Assembly (NCBI RefSeq): GCF_019649055.1 | Contig: NW_026570421.1 | Coordinates: forward strand, 62,001 to 126,000 | Source: Paramacrobiotus metropolitanus | Taxonomy: Eukaryota > Tardigrada > Eutardigrada > Parachela > Macrobiotidae | Direction: 5' to 3' | Length of the DNA stretch: 64,000 nucleotides | Shown: one piece after another, positions 22,601-32,300 of the stretch | How the letters are laid out: each line of letters begins with the position of its first letter | Position numbering within the stretch: position 1 is the first letter of the stretch | The notes under the pieces: model-generated | Databases searched by the model: none | What the model saw: only the letters and a program-made list of their open reading frames with translations | What the model was told of the DNA's origin: nothing | Program-made: the position numbers and the translations under genes

Positions 22601-23235
22601 ACGAAATACAGAAACAGAAAGCATTAGGAGAGTCCCTGGCGGTTAACTCAGTGTCACCCACGATTGGAAATGTTGAACAGCCATCGGGAAGGTGTTCACC
22701 CCGACGCAAAAAGTCTAGTTATAGTCGTAGAATTAAACGTGAATACGCGGAAAGAGAGGCGGCAAGCCAGATGTCCGCTGAGACAGTTCAACCGGCCCCG
22801 GTACAGCAACCTGTGGCAAAAAACTTACCCAAACGATCGCAGGATGTTCGTGAGTCCACAGAAATTCCTGCTTGTGTGTACACAAAGGATGCCATCGAGC
22901 TGGCGTATAGGGACGCCCATCTGAAACAAGCCCAAGCGCAGACGGAAATTAATTCGTTAGAACAAGATATTTACCGTTTTGAACCAGAACTCGGCCCTAT
23001 CGATTGCTTCAAAATGGAGCTCTTCCTGGCTTCACCGGTGATAATTCAGCCCCATTCGCAGGGAATCATTCGAGCAACAACAGCCATGTCGGACGAACAA
23101 TTTATGGAATTCCAGGATGAGTATTTATATACTCAGCCATTTCTCTACGAAGGAAAAATACCTGAATCGAATAAAAATGCGGTATTATTGGATGGTGTTT
23201 TGACGCTTAACGAGTACGGTAACTGTCGGGTCTGA
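16672..23235 (+). CDS. gag-pro: Gag-protease polyprotein with long coiled coil and an extra HHCC domain
   Basis: 2187 codons from ATG. Order: a conserved-looking N-terminal domain (about 1-120), charged linker, long coiled coil (about 280-620), retrotransposon Gag capsid-type domain (about 815-965, LTFDDSHPEKIQKWL to NYSEFEKKLQDC), RGG/Asn-rich and Gln/Pro-rich low-complexity region (about 1000-1200), a CX2CX3HX4C zinc knuckle (CFRCHGLHPAAGC, ~1208), and retropepsin-type aspartic protease (LDTGSS ~1307, VVLGLDFL). After this comes an unusual domain with an integrase-type HHCC zinc fold (~1816-1859: HDILVH ... CDTC). The frame ends at a TGA created by the 80-bp duplication. Gag packages the RNA; the protease would mature the polyprotein. 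Confidence 0.85.
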   Translation: MSNPENKNKALSQVPEDKIIQGPYEGAATQTRFKFKPDEIPLGLMYFALNLEPPKGSRAYCGKPWVDFQELGKSVDPNKRAPFYYNGWYETERCIPEAYLDVTDEQFNEAVKKAYKWLPEYKKNMEDRRKAAIIALEAAAKVGIKPKESVSDDRPKRAVAAKSKTTENTEQVTRSEPNTEPLKLVEPLSEESPFNKEQPLPDFDMDEDSRSEDDTPIHMAFGENADIAPEASARKKSIMGGGMSFHPTQLKLHAFVSEKDFEQPDEEFLAKAKEVDRLLALTQTDQDVGLVARKTMPVLLQGLRTWIATTKLKVDEMGNSMSLDARVDEERNLKLKFQNDFNEMRIKFENEQTENDRLVNELRIAADNLSQSRDVGRNAQNALNAMKDERDGLKDANRHLEKQLEEAQRELSAAKATIDGFKAQTLPDTTKQVMDLDQKLSKAQRDLSAEKDAHKLTSKNLADAQNSSQKLAKDLDDEKKRAKDREDTLQRDLTKANVQLNKLSTVGPMHIPKEKDEAAQKEIERLEGLLDTEKGNNRKAQKELSDIKNAKRCANCEKAMQAKKEAQAAAFEKDQNCNRLYEENKQLRDEWYEKQDQLTKLEDEFKQACSELLQFRNSGVGLGGGQRHFEREAPVATGDVLRPTPFSLFDPRNFSTSNEQLSAAVTNPAGILQKPRQESRVEFSEAHAMPRSSSESQVPKETVPPNQKKNRPTDLRQEIFKRASDDVSRHARRSENRDGSDIENDLLDDLPLDDEHRRPSSTASNESTSRSLQLEEWLIKQTQISDRAALTQECVVELITKLAEKGNDKAEGSMKLLTFDDSHPEKIQKWLMNVEQCRTTNNWNDEVTCRRVTGAFTGASFQWFEKFWKDNKCKSWSDFFKPAIIEHFNGSLSKADIRRKMNNRKLDFYEPVRAYLDSFLPWFEELKISEEEQVEALLEGVQDHRPAWFREIYNASPKNYSEFEKKLQDCEKLWKRMNKDKKVPEPTQKNIPAEPRSAGNNNNNSNYENRGSRGGSSQRGNYYPTRGGRGNYGNNRGGYSRSYTETVIPQQQNSAAPVQPILSVPQPQFVPVPVYQQPQFVEQHPVQFAQTFQQPIPMQAAMPVPVQMMNPMMPVMQPQFQQPVQNFDPQYQQDGPANNNNYNGGGNRGNYRNNNNNYRGRGGINNDNNRQQYQNQNYRPQQQAGNQPPFDERNILKDKWRTNRGVEICFRCHGLHPAAGCTNQFVLPRQYEPSAELLAKYNNPQQQINMMELDLPAGLSSPTPQCNKMEVQDFSQYPLADHVCLLPTLDAQAWYSVIDINYQKVKTMLDTGSSISVMSLKMAKDLNLNIHRCPDHIKGRVVHTAYQGRQLIEPLSVVVTIHEFGMAFEHAILVSSTFDRDHVVLGLDFLATKPFVLDMNTMTWRLSRRRPNAPAFFRRETHLMSDVIRSHDFDPLIPPGVKPSPLIPALMLTERIGVAKEAKFVPYESAHLILSKADPEICILHLQKAKQEWPRPAQLPPTIKVAGVPTKSESKEVTLVQAARSKEGSDQRDEEFVRSVVQEMIRQYLPKAVSVADEPVKSVTKKEIKTEKNPEHSQVRGGGGEMVINNMQSSSRGREQVSPQPPIKQEKICQPSLASSSSTSSSAPVSTVPNSGSRQVRGGDDPLQLPIQISSLDAVLQQHPAAKYLYMGVLEKSSRSVECLSMDNKLLNVIPVERDRRDVDEVHDYPSFMARNPELKRWMSPMDRPQDKSLFPTKKMFRDPQFWRETQQMCVDSRMWYKMYKKPSHANTNYTKHEINRMTICEGILCRVPDHSGACPRIYVPHQWRQKLIACFHDILVHKQVYGRCEKLYPYLIKVFYWPDCIIEIERYEKNCDTCRNSLNDRRHFELTKRKEQLHAQKAIGKRKVTFSQDNPAPAGEFENGSFVPADDMRPIDIGPCPVSYEDKQAEKQREINSQLIGNSPQQRCPEFTSEEAKVTFDLAKNVNINEQWEIWNEIQKQKALGESLAVNSVSPTIGNVEQPSGRCSPRRKKSSYSRRIKREYAEREAASQMSAETVQPAPVQQPVAKNLPKRSQDVRESTEIPACVYTKDAIELAYRDAHLKQAQAQTEINSLEQDIYRFEPELGPIDCFKMELFLASPVIIQPHSQGIIRATTAMSDEQFMEFQDEYLYTQPFLYEGKIPESNKNAVLLDGVLTLNEYGNCRV

Positions 23236-23314
23236 ATAAAAATGAATCGAATAAAAATGCGGTATTATTGGATGGCGTTTTGACGCTTAACGAGTACGGT
23301 AACTGTCGGGTCTG
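23164..23314 (+). repeat. 71-bp direct duplication (80-bp step) breaking pol
   Basis: Bases 23164-23234 recur at 23244-23314 with one mismatch (ggtgtt/ggcgtt), separated by the 9-base word aataaaaat. The 80-bp step is not a multiple of three, so the first copy runs into TGA at 23233-23235 and the downstream pol frame is shifted. Confidence 0.95.
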
Positions 23315-23696
23315 TGTCGTCAACGTTTCCGACAAACCATTGGTTTTAAACGAAGAAACTAACCTTGGCGAAGTTGCGCTTGTGGATGCAGTATACCAGA
23401 TGGACTCTCCAGAATTCCGGGAAAGCTATCACGGTGATTCTTGCGGAGTCTCACCCGAAGAAAAAGGTGTTCCGGCATTGGAAAAAATTAACGAATGTGT
23501 GGCGATGCAGTCAGAGCCGTCTGCTTCCGTTACCATTGATCCCGAAACAGAAGAAACCTTTGCTAAAATTAAAGTGGGAAATATCTGTCCCAGCAAGGAA
23601 GAGCTCAAACAGATTTTCTATCAGGCAAAGTCAGTACTACCAACGAAAGCTCGTCCAGTCCAGTTGGATGTTGTACCATTTATGAGCACTCCGTAG
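23268..23696 (+). pseudogene. pol segment between protease and RT
   Basis: Continues the region before RT: LTLNEYGNCRV...KPLVLNEETNLGEVALVDAV is the conserved connector seen in Gypsy pol before RT. It then runs to a premature TAG at 23694-23696. The RT frame starts in a different register just before this stop, so a small indel lies near 23675-23690. A programmed shift is possible but no classic slippery heptamer was seen. Confidence 0.65.
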
Positions 23697-23710
23697 ACAC
23701 AGGAACGAGT

Positions 23711-24540
23711 TTGCCGGTTCGAACCCCTCCGTACCGCACATCGTTTGAAGATAGGAAGTGGCTCCAAGCAAAAACACAAGAAATGATCAAGGATGGTATC
23801 ATTGAGCCGACTAATTCGGCGTGGGGAAGTCCTATTTGTATAGTAAAAAAGAAGGATAAATCCCGGCGACTAACTGTTGACTTCCGTAAACTAAATGAAC
23901 GGTTAATGGGCAGTAGCTACCCTTTGCCCAGGGTGGATGATATTCTTAATGCTCTGGATAAAGCTACTGTATTTAGTAAGATCGATTTGAAAAGTGGCTT
24001 TTGGCAAATAAAGATTAAGCCGGAAGACCGTTGTAAAACAACGATGGTCGGTGAAGAGTTTACGTTCCAATATAAAGTCTTACCTTTTGGTCTAAAGGAT
24101 GCGCCTTCCGCTTTTCAGCGTGCGATGGACTTGACGCTTGCCAACATGAAGTGGAGGAACGTTCTCGTATTCATAGACGACATCATTGTCTTCAGTAAAA
24201 ACCTAGCAGATCATATGCGGGACTTACAGGAGCTCTTCCTGAGGCTCCAAGAGTGCGGTTGGACCATCAATCCTGAAAAGACAGAATTATTTGTTAATTC
24301 AATAACATTCTTGAGACATACTGTAGATCAGTTTGGTATCAGCACAGATCCCGAAAAGATCCAGGCGGTAAAGGAATTCGGCCCTATTAAAGATAAAAAA
24401 GACATTTTGCGCTTCTTGGGCATGGTAGGATATTATCGTCAATTTATTAAGAACTTTCAAGAAATTGCAGAACCGCTTCAAAAACTGATTCCGAAAAAAT
24501 TACCTTTGAGTGGGGAGCTGATCAGTGTCGCGCAGTCGAA
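23711..24540 (+). pseudogene. pol: reverse transcriptase domain, frameshifted at its 3' end
   Basis: Ty3/Gypsy RT. LPVRTPPYRTSFED leads in; then GIIEPTNSAWGSPICIVKKKD, RLTVDFRKLNERL, SKIDLKSGFWQI, FGLKDAPSAFQRAM, and the catalytic FIDD box (VFIDDIIVFS), in normal order and spacing. The thumb and connection follow (KDILRFLGMVGYYRQFI). The frame is lost next to an A6 run near 24495 (ccgaaaaaatt); RNase H continues in another frame, overlapping at 24544. Copies the RNA genome into DNA. The catalytic residues are intact. Confidence 0.85.
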
Positions 24541-24543
24541 CAG

Positions 24544-26142
24544 TTGAAGGAGGCATTGGTGACGGCGCCGGTCTTGGCCCGCTATGATCCAGAGGCTTTA
24601 TCGCGAGTTGTTGTGGATGCCAGCACTATCGCTGTGGGTGCAGTGCTTATGCAGTGCCCTCGGGATCACCCGACGGACGTGGCAACGAACTGGAGGCCTA
24701 TCGCATATTTAAGTCGTAGGTTAACAGAGACCCAGAAAAGGTTGTACTTCCCTACAGAACTTGAAGCTTACGCAGTCATTTGCGCCTTAAAGAAATGGAA
24801 ACATTATTTGTCTGACTACCAGTTTGAAGTCCAGACCGATCATCAGGCTCTGGTTTTCCTTAATAATATGCGCGATGCCGCTGGCCGCCTGGGGCGCTGG
24901 GCACTATACATACAGCAGTTTAATACTAAACCGGTCCATATCCCGGGCAAAGAGAATGTAATAGCTGACGCTTTAAGCAGAAACCCTGGAGAACAACCGG
25001 AACCCGACTCTGACGATTCGGATATTGAGTTTGATTATCGGCAGACTTACCCTTTTGCCGGTGATGCAGCGATGATTGAATGCTGTTTTGCGGTTTTGGA
25101 AAGAGACTATGCGGATATCCGCTTCGAGATGATGTCGGCCGATGTGAAAGCCATTTCTGAAGAGGACATGAAAGCCTTCGATGCAGATAAAGTCCAGAAG
25201 TTGATTACGGACGATAAAGCCTCCTATTGGGCTGAAGAGCAGTCTCGTGATGCGCGCATTGTTCGCTGGAGGTTACTCCTAGAAAATAAAAGGGAAAAAA
25301 TGTCGGAGCATGAGCACCTACATCTAAATAAGTTTGTAGTTAAACAAGGCGTCGTATACTACAAGTTCGAATTAAATCGGAAAATCTATTACTGTATGTA
25401 TGTGCCCGTGCATTGGCGCCTTCAATTTCTACAGGATAATCACGACTCACCTTTGGCAGCGCATTTAGGAGTTTTGGCTACTTATAAACGAATGTACAAA
25501 TACTTCTATTGGCCTCGCATGTTTGAGTCGGTCAGGAACTATTGTGCCTCCTGTGCGGCATGTCTTGCTCAGAATGTCCCCGCTACAGCTCCGGCTGGGG
25601 CTTTGCAGTCGAACCCGACAGTTCCTCCACGATTAGTGTGGGCAATCGATGTCGCCCCGGCTCTTCCAACGACGGAATCTGGAAACAAAAACATAATTAT
25701 AGCTGTCGATTATGGGAGTAAATATATCGTGGCGGAAGCTGTAGAAAGAAATGATGCTGCTACATTGGCGTTATTCTTTTATAAAAGGATATTAACGGTC
25801 TTCGGGATGCCTATTCACATTACGTCAGATCGTGGCAGCAATTTCATGTCAGAAATGTTTCGGGAGCTTCTTGCTCTTGCGGGTGTTGCTCACGCACCCA
25901 CGGCGTCAGGACACCAGCAGGGGAACGGTTTGGTCGAGAAGCGCGTCGGAGAAATTAAGAAGGCATTGGCGAAATACGTTAATGAGCAGCAAAGTGACTG
26001 GGACATTTTTCTCCCGGCACTTTGCGCTGCCTTTAACAGTAAAGTTGTGGAACGAACGGGCCGCACACCATTCTTCATGATGCACGGCACCGAGATGCGA
26101 TTACCTGTGAACAACTTTTTGCCTTTTGAAGAAGACTTTGTC
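24544..26142 (+). pseudogene. pol: RNase H and integrase, cut by the Polinton
   Basis: RNase H is recognisable from VVVDASTIAVGAVLMQ, FPTELEAYAVICALKKWKHY, TDHQALVF and NVIADALSRN. The integrase HHCC domain (about 25440-25560: AAHLG ... CASCAAC) is followed by the core with Asp in WAIDVAP (~25648), Asp in SDRGSNF (~25829) and Glu in GLVEKRVG (~25934). Coding stops at 26142, the last base of the TTTGTC target duplication. The open frame runs a few codons into the Polinton terminus by chance. The same gene resumes at 47643. Confidence 0.85.
26137..26142 (+). repeat. Polinton target-site duplication, left copy
   Basis: TTTGTC immediately before the element's AG terminus; an identical TTTGTC is at 47637-47642. 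Six base pairs is the standard Polinton duplication length. Confidence 0.95.
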
Positions 26143-26292
26143 AGAAGAGTACTCGCAGGATAAATGGCATTTTTTTGCGTCGGAATAGCATCCCCCGCCC
26201 CTTTCCCGCGTCGCAATAGCATCCCCCGCCCCCCGCCCGTACAAATAGCATGGACTTCCGTGGGGCGGGCTCTCTCTCTCTGTACTGTGTCT

Positions 26293-26336
<44 letters not shown>
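26143..26336 (+). repeat. Polinton left terminal inverted repeat
   Basis: About 194 bp: AG-rich tip, poly-T, two words (aatagcatcccccgccc) in tandem, a purine/pyrimidine tract, then (TG)n. It matches the reverse complement of 47454-47636 apart from one T in the poly-T run and the length of the TG run. Confidence 0.95.
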
Positions 26337-26340
<4 letters not shown>

Positions 26341-27394
26341 CCGGTCAGCGCTGTGTCTCTCCTGTCTGGCCACAGGCTAACTGTGTGCACTTGCTGCAGC
26401 GTGCACCTGTTACGCTGGTTTGCATAACACACAAGCCAGCCGTTGGAATCGCCATTTTTCCACAGTTGTGCGTGGATGCCATCTGATTTTTGAATCCTTT
26501 CGATTCAATTTTCGAAATGTAAGTCTATATATATACATATATATCTATTAAATTATGCAATATTATAATATAATAATTTTGTTTAATGTATTTTCAGCTG
26601 CGTTGTGTGTTTTGGTGGACTTCTGAGTGTCGATTCCCGTATGTGACAGTGGCATTTGCCTGAACGGGTACGTACGATTTTTCTTCGTCTACTGTATATA
26701 CTTAATAATATATTTCACTAAATATTACCTACTTAATTAAATCTAATTTTTATTGTGTTCAATATTTATAGAACTTTGTTTTGCTTCCGCCGCATTGCTA
26801 TTCCGTGTCTGCTTCGTGCAAGTGTGTGTGGTGTGTGTGTGTGTGTGTGTGTGTTTGCTCAGTGCTTTACTGTATATTTATATGAAATATTGGATATGGA
26901 TATATATAGTTGTATATACATCTGTATTTTTGCAGTATATCTGTATATTTATAACGGGATTAATTTTCACTAATAGTTAAACCGTGGTTTAAATTTGACA
27001 GAGTTGTCTTTTTCTTCCGTGTTGTCTGTACTGCACCGTGAGCGTATCCTCTGCGCGTATTCCTCTATTGCATTTCCGACCTCGTGAACCCGATCCGTTG
27101 TAACGGTAGGCGACTGAATCGTATAGTTTTGTTTTAAAGTTTTATTATTTATTGAAGCGGCAATTTTTATCAAGATATGAACAATATACAAACGGATTAA
27201 ACAGTTCAAATTTAAGTGTTCAACGGCAAAAAACGAATATCTTTTCCTCTGTACATGCTGCAGTTATTTATGCATAATATGTCCCATTCCGATCCCATTC
27301 CGAATTCCCTCTGCAAGTTTTAAACACTCCATGTTGTTTTGACAACGGTTGCTGTTTTTTCTTGCGTCTGAAGAGGGAAAATTCGGTAACAGTG

Positions 27395-27525
27395 TCCCTG
27401 TAGGGGTACACTATCGCCGATTTTCCATGTAAGGGCACGTTCACGTATTACGTATGCTCTAGGGGGCCCCTGGATATTCCCTAGGGGGTTTCAGTATTGT
27501 ACTACTGCCCCCTAGGGGCTCCTTG
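27395..27525. repeat. cluster of CCTAGG-type palindromes
   Basis: Within ~130 bp: GTGTCCCTGTAGGGGTACAC, CTAGGGGGCCCCTGG, TCCCTAGGGGG and CCCCCTAGGGGCTCC. Another AACCTAGGGG and GGGTGTCACCC lie at about 28083-28115. Local dyad symmetry suggests protein-binding or origin elements (inference). Confidence 0.5.
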
Positions 27526-27546
27526 TATTCCTACACAACTAAGCAT

Positions 27547-28032
27547 GCCGAGTCGAAGTGAAGTACTCGGGGGCCTCGAACCCGGCTCCCTGAGGTCGCC
27601 ACCACGATATCTAACGTATATGGGCAGTTTTGAACGCCGAGTCGAAGTGAAGTACTCGGGGGCCTCGAACCCGGCTCCCTGAGGTCGCCACCACGATATC
27701 TATCGTATATGGGCAGTTTTGAACGCCGAGTCGAAGTGAAGTACTCGGGGGCCTCGAACCCGGCTCCCTGAGGTCGCCACCACGATATCTAACGTATATG
27801 GGCAGTTTTGAACGCCGAGTCGAAGTGAAGTACTCGGGGGCCTCGAACCCGGCTCCCTGAGGTCGCCACCACGATATCTAACGTATATGGGCAGTTTTGA
27901 ACGCCGAGTCGAAGTGAAGTACTCGGGGGCCTCGAACCCGGCTCCCTGAGGTCGCCACCACGATACCTAACGTATATGGGCAGTTTTGAACGCCGAGTCG
28001 AAGTGAAGTACTCGGGGGCCTCGAACCCGGCC
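27547..28032 (+). repeat. 89-bp tandem repeat, five full copies and a partial
   Basis: Units start at 27547, 27636, 27725, 27814, 27903 and 27992 (partial) and are almost identical (ctaacg/ctatcg, atatct/atacct variants). Each begins gccgagtcgaagtgaagtac and contains ctcgaacccggc, whose complement resembles a tRNA T-arm (GCCGGGTTCGAG). Homogeneity implies recent expansion. Confidence 0.97.
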
Positions 28033-28200
28033 GTGGGTGGTCACGATTGCGTTTACACACAAATTCAAGGCAACGCAAGGGAACCTAGGGGTTTCAAGTG
28101 GGTGTCACCCCCACATTAAGTGGCAACATCCGTTAATCACTACATTTGATCTTATTGCTTGAAATTTGACGGTAACTTGTTTTTTAAAAGGGGTACCATT

Positions 28201-29322
28201 ATGGTACGACCCAAGCAACCTCCGGTCCGTAACCGGAACTTGCAGCCCAACGTAGTGTTGAAGAAGAAGAAAAACATCGTCGTGCGGAAGTCGCTGACTC
28301 CTTCCTCACATGAAGATACATCGACTTGCCCAAAGTGTCGAAATCCTCTTTCAGGCGATCACATTACTCATCGGTGCCCCGAATTGTTAAACATCTTTGA
28401 ACAATTCATCCAAAACAACCTTTCCGAATCTAATTTCAACCTTCGAGCTCTGCAGGACCTCTCATGCCCTAGTTTCGGATTATTGGCTTGCTTCGACCAA
28501 TTAACCAAAGTGCTCTCTCGCCGTTCTGGTATCAAATGCTCCAACATGTATGACACGAACCGTTACAATGCACACCTTCCTGATCGTCCGTTCGGTGACC
28601 ATTGGAATCTGGATATCCTGGCAACGTCCTGCGGATTTACTAGCGTCTTCAAAATGTTGGAGGCACTTACGCAGAAGTCTGATCTTATGATCTTCATGAA
28701 ATCCAGTAACGCGGAAATGTTGAAAAGAAAATTTTTCCACTCGTCAGTCATGATATTTACGAACACAGGTGATTTAACTTTGATGTTTACTGCCGACAAC
28801 TTGCTTATGGTTGCCTTGTTAACAGGAGAGCAAATGAACATCTCTATTTTCGATCCCAGTGGTTGTTATAAGTCGATTTCCGAACCGAATTGTCGTGGAT
28901 TTATTAGGACCGTCTTGAAAGAATCCAAGGCTTTTCCTGCTTTGCACAAGATCTTCTCAAACCAGTGGATGCTAAAAATTCCGACGAAGTTTTACAATTT
29001 CCTACCGGACAGTGTGCAGCACGAGAAGCCAATTCTTGGGAAAGCATGCACCCACATATCCCGATATTTCGTCAATACCGTTCTTGCTCGGGTTATGGTC
29101 GGGGATGCTCTCCAGCCTACCTTACGTGATGTCGGTCTGAGCATTCAGTTGATGGGGCACAAGATCAATTTCGGCCGTCAAACTACGTCTCTTCAAGTCA
29201 AGGAGATTTGTGACCAGATTCGGGCAGCTATTGGCAACGAATATTTCAAGTTGGCATACGAAAAGCGACGGTTGGTAGACTCAATACTATTTTTCCATGC
29301 TAAAAATCATTTAGAAGTTTGA
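28201..29322 (+). CDS. unknown Polinton protein with N-terminal zinc motif
   Basis: 373 codons from ATG at 28201; an in-frame upstream extension has only a non-ATG start. A basic N-terminus (VLKKKKNIVVRKS) precedes a Cys/His cluster (CPKCRNPLSGDHITHRCP) that could bind one zinc. The remainder is mixed alpha/beta with conserved-looking aromatic and Asp residues but no family I recognise. It lies directly upstream of the polymerase on the same strand, 13 bp before its start, so a role in replication (terminal protein or DNA-binding factor) is possible but unproven. Confidence 0.7.
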   Translation: MVRPKQPPVRNRNLQPNVVLKKKKNIVVRKSLTPSSHEDTSTCPKCRNPLSGDHITHRCPELLNIFEQFIQNNLSESNFNLRALQDLSCPSFGLLACFDQLTKVLSRRSGIKCSNMYDTNRYNAHLPDRPFGDHWNLDILATSCGFTSVFKMLEALTQKSDLMIFMKSSNAEMLKRKFFHSSVMIFTNTGDLTLMFTADNLLMVALLTGEQMNISIFDPSGCYKSISEPNCRGFIRTVLKESKAFPALHKIFSNQWMLKIPTKFYNFLPDSVQHEKPILGKACTHISRYFVNTVLARVMVGDALQPTLRDVGLSIQLMGHKINFGRQTTSLQVKEICDQIRAAIGNEYFKLAYEKRRLVDSILFFHAKNHLEV

Positions 29323-29335
29323 ATATTTTTTTTTG

Positions 29336-32300
29336 ATGCGTAGATCAACGGTCGTTCCATTACAAGTACGGAATTACCAAACGGTCAACATGGAGATGAA
29401 TCATGAGATGAATAGTGACGATGGATTTAACTTCGATCTTTTTGTTAATCCTTATTCACCACTACCAGCGCAACCGCCGTCACCAATGCCAGGTCCATCT
29501 GGCAGTCGATTTTTCTGGTCGCAAGTCCATACTCCACCATCACTACCCGCAACCTCAGTCGACAATGGCCAGTCGCTATTAGCCGGACGCCAAAACGGAA
29601 GCGGTACTGAAGAAACATCTCAGGCTACGAACTCAAGCTTCCGCTGGTCACAAGTTCACACCCCGCCCCATTTTCCGGCACCTTTACAGACCGGTGGTAA
29701 CAACACAGATGACGCCACTGCAGCTAATGAAGTAGCGGTGGATGAGGCACTCAGCCCACCTGTTCTAGACCAAGCCGGACCAACCACGAACAATCCTCAG
29801 TCAGGACCGTCAACTTCCACACGTGACTGGTCCGATTCGTTTACTCTTAAACAGATTTCCCACAACCGATCCAAAAAGTTTAACCATCATCAGTATTTCT
29901 ACAGTTTAAAGATCAAGTCTCTACCTCGAGAATTCGATACCGTTACTTCGTTGCAAGCCCTACCAGAAATCTTTCAGGCCGTTTGGGAGCTGTGCTCAAA
30001 AGATTTCAATCCCACAGACGCGGTGTGCGTCACAATCTTCACGCAAACCATGGAAAACCCAATGCACCTTAAAATGCAGTTCTTCAGTAATTTCAATCCG
30101 CGGGATCTAACAGAGATGGTAATGAAAATCAATTCTGGTGGTCTTTTTTGCATTGACGACTCGCTGCGTTTGATCATTCAACGCACAGTTATTCCGGCCG
30201 GAGGCGCCTCAAAGCGCAAGCATATCCATTCGTCATCAGATCGGAAAAGATTTGCCCGATCTATCGTTCAGGTGAACGTAGGGGATAATCTATGTTTACC
30301 GGCTTGTCTTGTTTTGGGGGAATGCCATCACAATCCCACCAAAGACCGCACGTATTGGCGATCTCTAACCAACAAAACCAGCAAGAAATTACAGAAACTG
30401 GCCTGCCAGCTTGTACATGCAGCTGGATTGGATGTCGGTAAAAAGTTTTCCGTCCTGGACATCGAAAAATTTCAAAAGACAGTGTTAAAAGATTACCAGA
30501 TCAAAGTTGTTGGAGCTGATCAGGGTAACATTGTCATCGCTAAATTTCCTGAAAATCAAGGGAAGCTGAAACCGATGTACCTCCTTCATGAAGAAGGACA
30601 CTTTGACTTTATTACGACGCCCTCTGGATTTCATCAGCGTGGGTATTATTGTCACGGCTGTGACAAGGCATATGATCATAAAGAGGAGCACCGATGTTCC
30701 GGCTTTTGCCCAAAATGCTATAGACCCCGCGATAAATGCGCTGAACCGGAACCGAAAGATCGTGTATTTTGTGGAAGGTGTAAACGAGAATTTAACAACA
30801 ACCAGTGTTTTGATATCCATGAGCAACGACGAAAAAATGGACGTACTTACTGCGAAGATCTGTTTATTTGTCCGAAATGTGGAGTTTTCGTCAGTTTACT
30901 TACCCGCACCATCAAGCTTCATGAATGTGGAGAGATGTTCTGTCATATTTGTCAGGCATGGGTGAACCAAGCAACTCACAAGTGCTATCTTAAACCCCTT
31001 GAGGCACGTGATCATGGATCGGCGGACAGGTTTATCTTTTTTGATTATGAAACATTTTTGGACGCCGAAGGTGTCCATAAACCATGTTACGTTGTGGCTC
31101 AATATTCGAGCGGTGAAGAGTTCCGTTTTCCTCCTGACGGTGTTCCAATGGCTGGATACGACGTACAAAAAGAATTCGGTGAATGGGTGTTTTCGGAGCG
31201 GCACCGTGGCGCAACGTTAGTGGCACACAACTTCCGTGGATATGACGGACATTTCTTGTTGTCATACTTGATTGAGAACAACCTGAAAGGAGTCGAGGTC
31301 ATACGCCGTGGCAGTCAAATTCTTGACCTCCGGTATCCTGCCTTGGAAATAACGGCTCGCGATACCCTTAATTTCGTGATGACGAAACTGTCCAATTTTC
31401 CGAAGGCTGTTGGCTTGACTGATTGCGAATCCAAAGGCGACTTTCCACATCGCTTAAACAAGCCGGAAAACTGGGACAAAGTTCTTCCGTTTCCCGATGT
31501 CAGTGAATACATGGTGGACGGTCTGAAACGAGCGGATCGCAGACAGTTCGAACAGTGGCATGCAGAAGAAATGCAAAAGAAAGGTACGTTTCTTTATTCT
31601 TTTATGCTAAATATTGTCATTTTCCTAATCCTAGTAAAATTTTAAAGGGGTTTTCAATTTTCGTGCCGAGATGTCCGACTACTGTTCAAGAGATGTTACC
31701 GTACTACGAAAATGTGCTCTCCAGTTCCGTCAAAATTTCATCAGCATGACCAATGTCGATCCATTTTTGAACATCACTATAGCCTCTGCCTGCCAAACGT
31801 ATTATAAGACCAAACTGCTAAAACCTAAGGAGATTGCAGTCATTTCCGCAAATGGTTACCAGCCAAATAGAAAAACAAGTGCCGAGGCGACCCAGTGGCT
31901 GGAATGGATCGGATTGGATCATCCGAATATTCAGCACGGGAGAAACGGTAAAGAACGCAAGTTTGACCGATACTTTGTAGACGGCTTCGATCCGGACACG
32001 AACACTATTTACGAGTACAACGGATGTGTTCACCACGGACACCCTGCGTGTACCAATGAAGATGACCGGGCGCCGTTTTCGCTCAAGAAAATGTCGGAAA
32101 TGTACGAGCAGTGGATACGCAAGAAGCTTTATTTGGAAGGAATGGGTTACAATGTGGAAGAAAAGTGGTCTTGCGAATGGTTACAGGAAAGAAAAGATCC
32201 GGACATCCAGCAGTTTCTTTTGAATCAGAATCTACGTGACCCACTTCAACCACGCGAAGCCTTTAAAGGCGGTCGGACTAACGCCTCGTGCTTGTTCAAG

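Larger units (their letters stand above)
26337..28200 (+). other. Polinton left non-coding region
   Basis: No gene. Contains a second GT microsatellite (26821-26855), AT-rich stretches, a CCTAGG palindrome cluster (about 27395-27525) and an 89-bp tandem repeat (27547-28032). Probable home of replication or promoter signals for the left genes (inference). Confidence 0.6.

Noticed and set aside
26164-26486. ORFs of ~80-90 residues across the GT-rich left terminus
   Set aside because: Composition comes from the (TG)n repeat and terminal repeat; no protein-like features.
27547-28032. CRISPR-like array
   Set aside because: Repeats are directly adjacent with no unique spacers, in a eukaryotic transposon.
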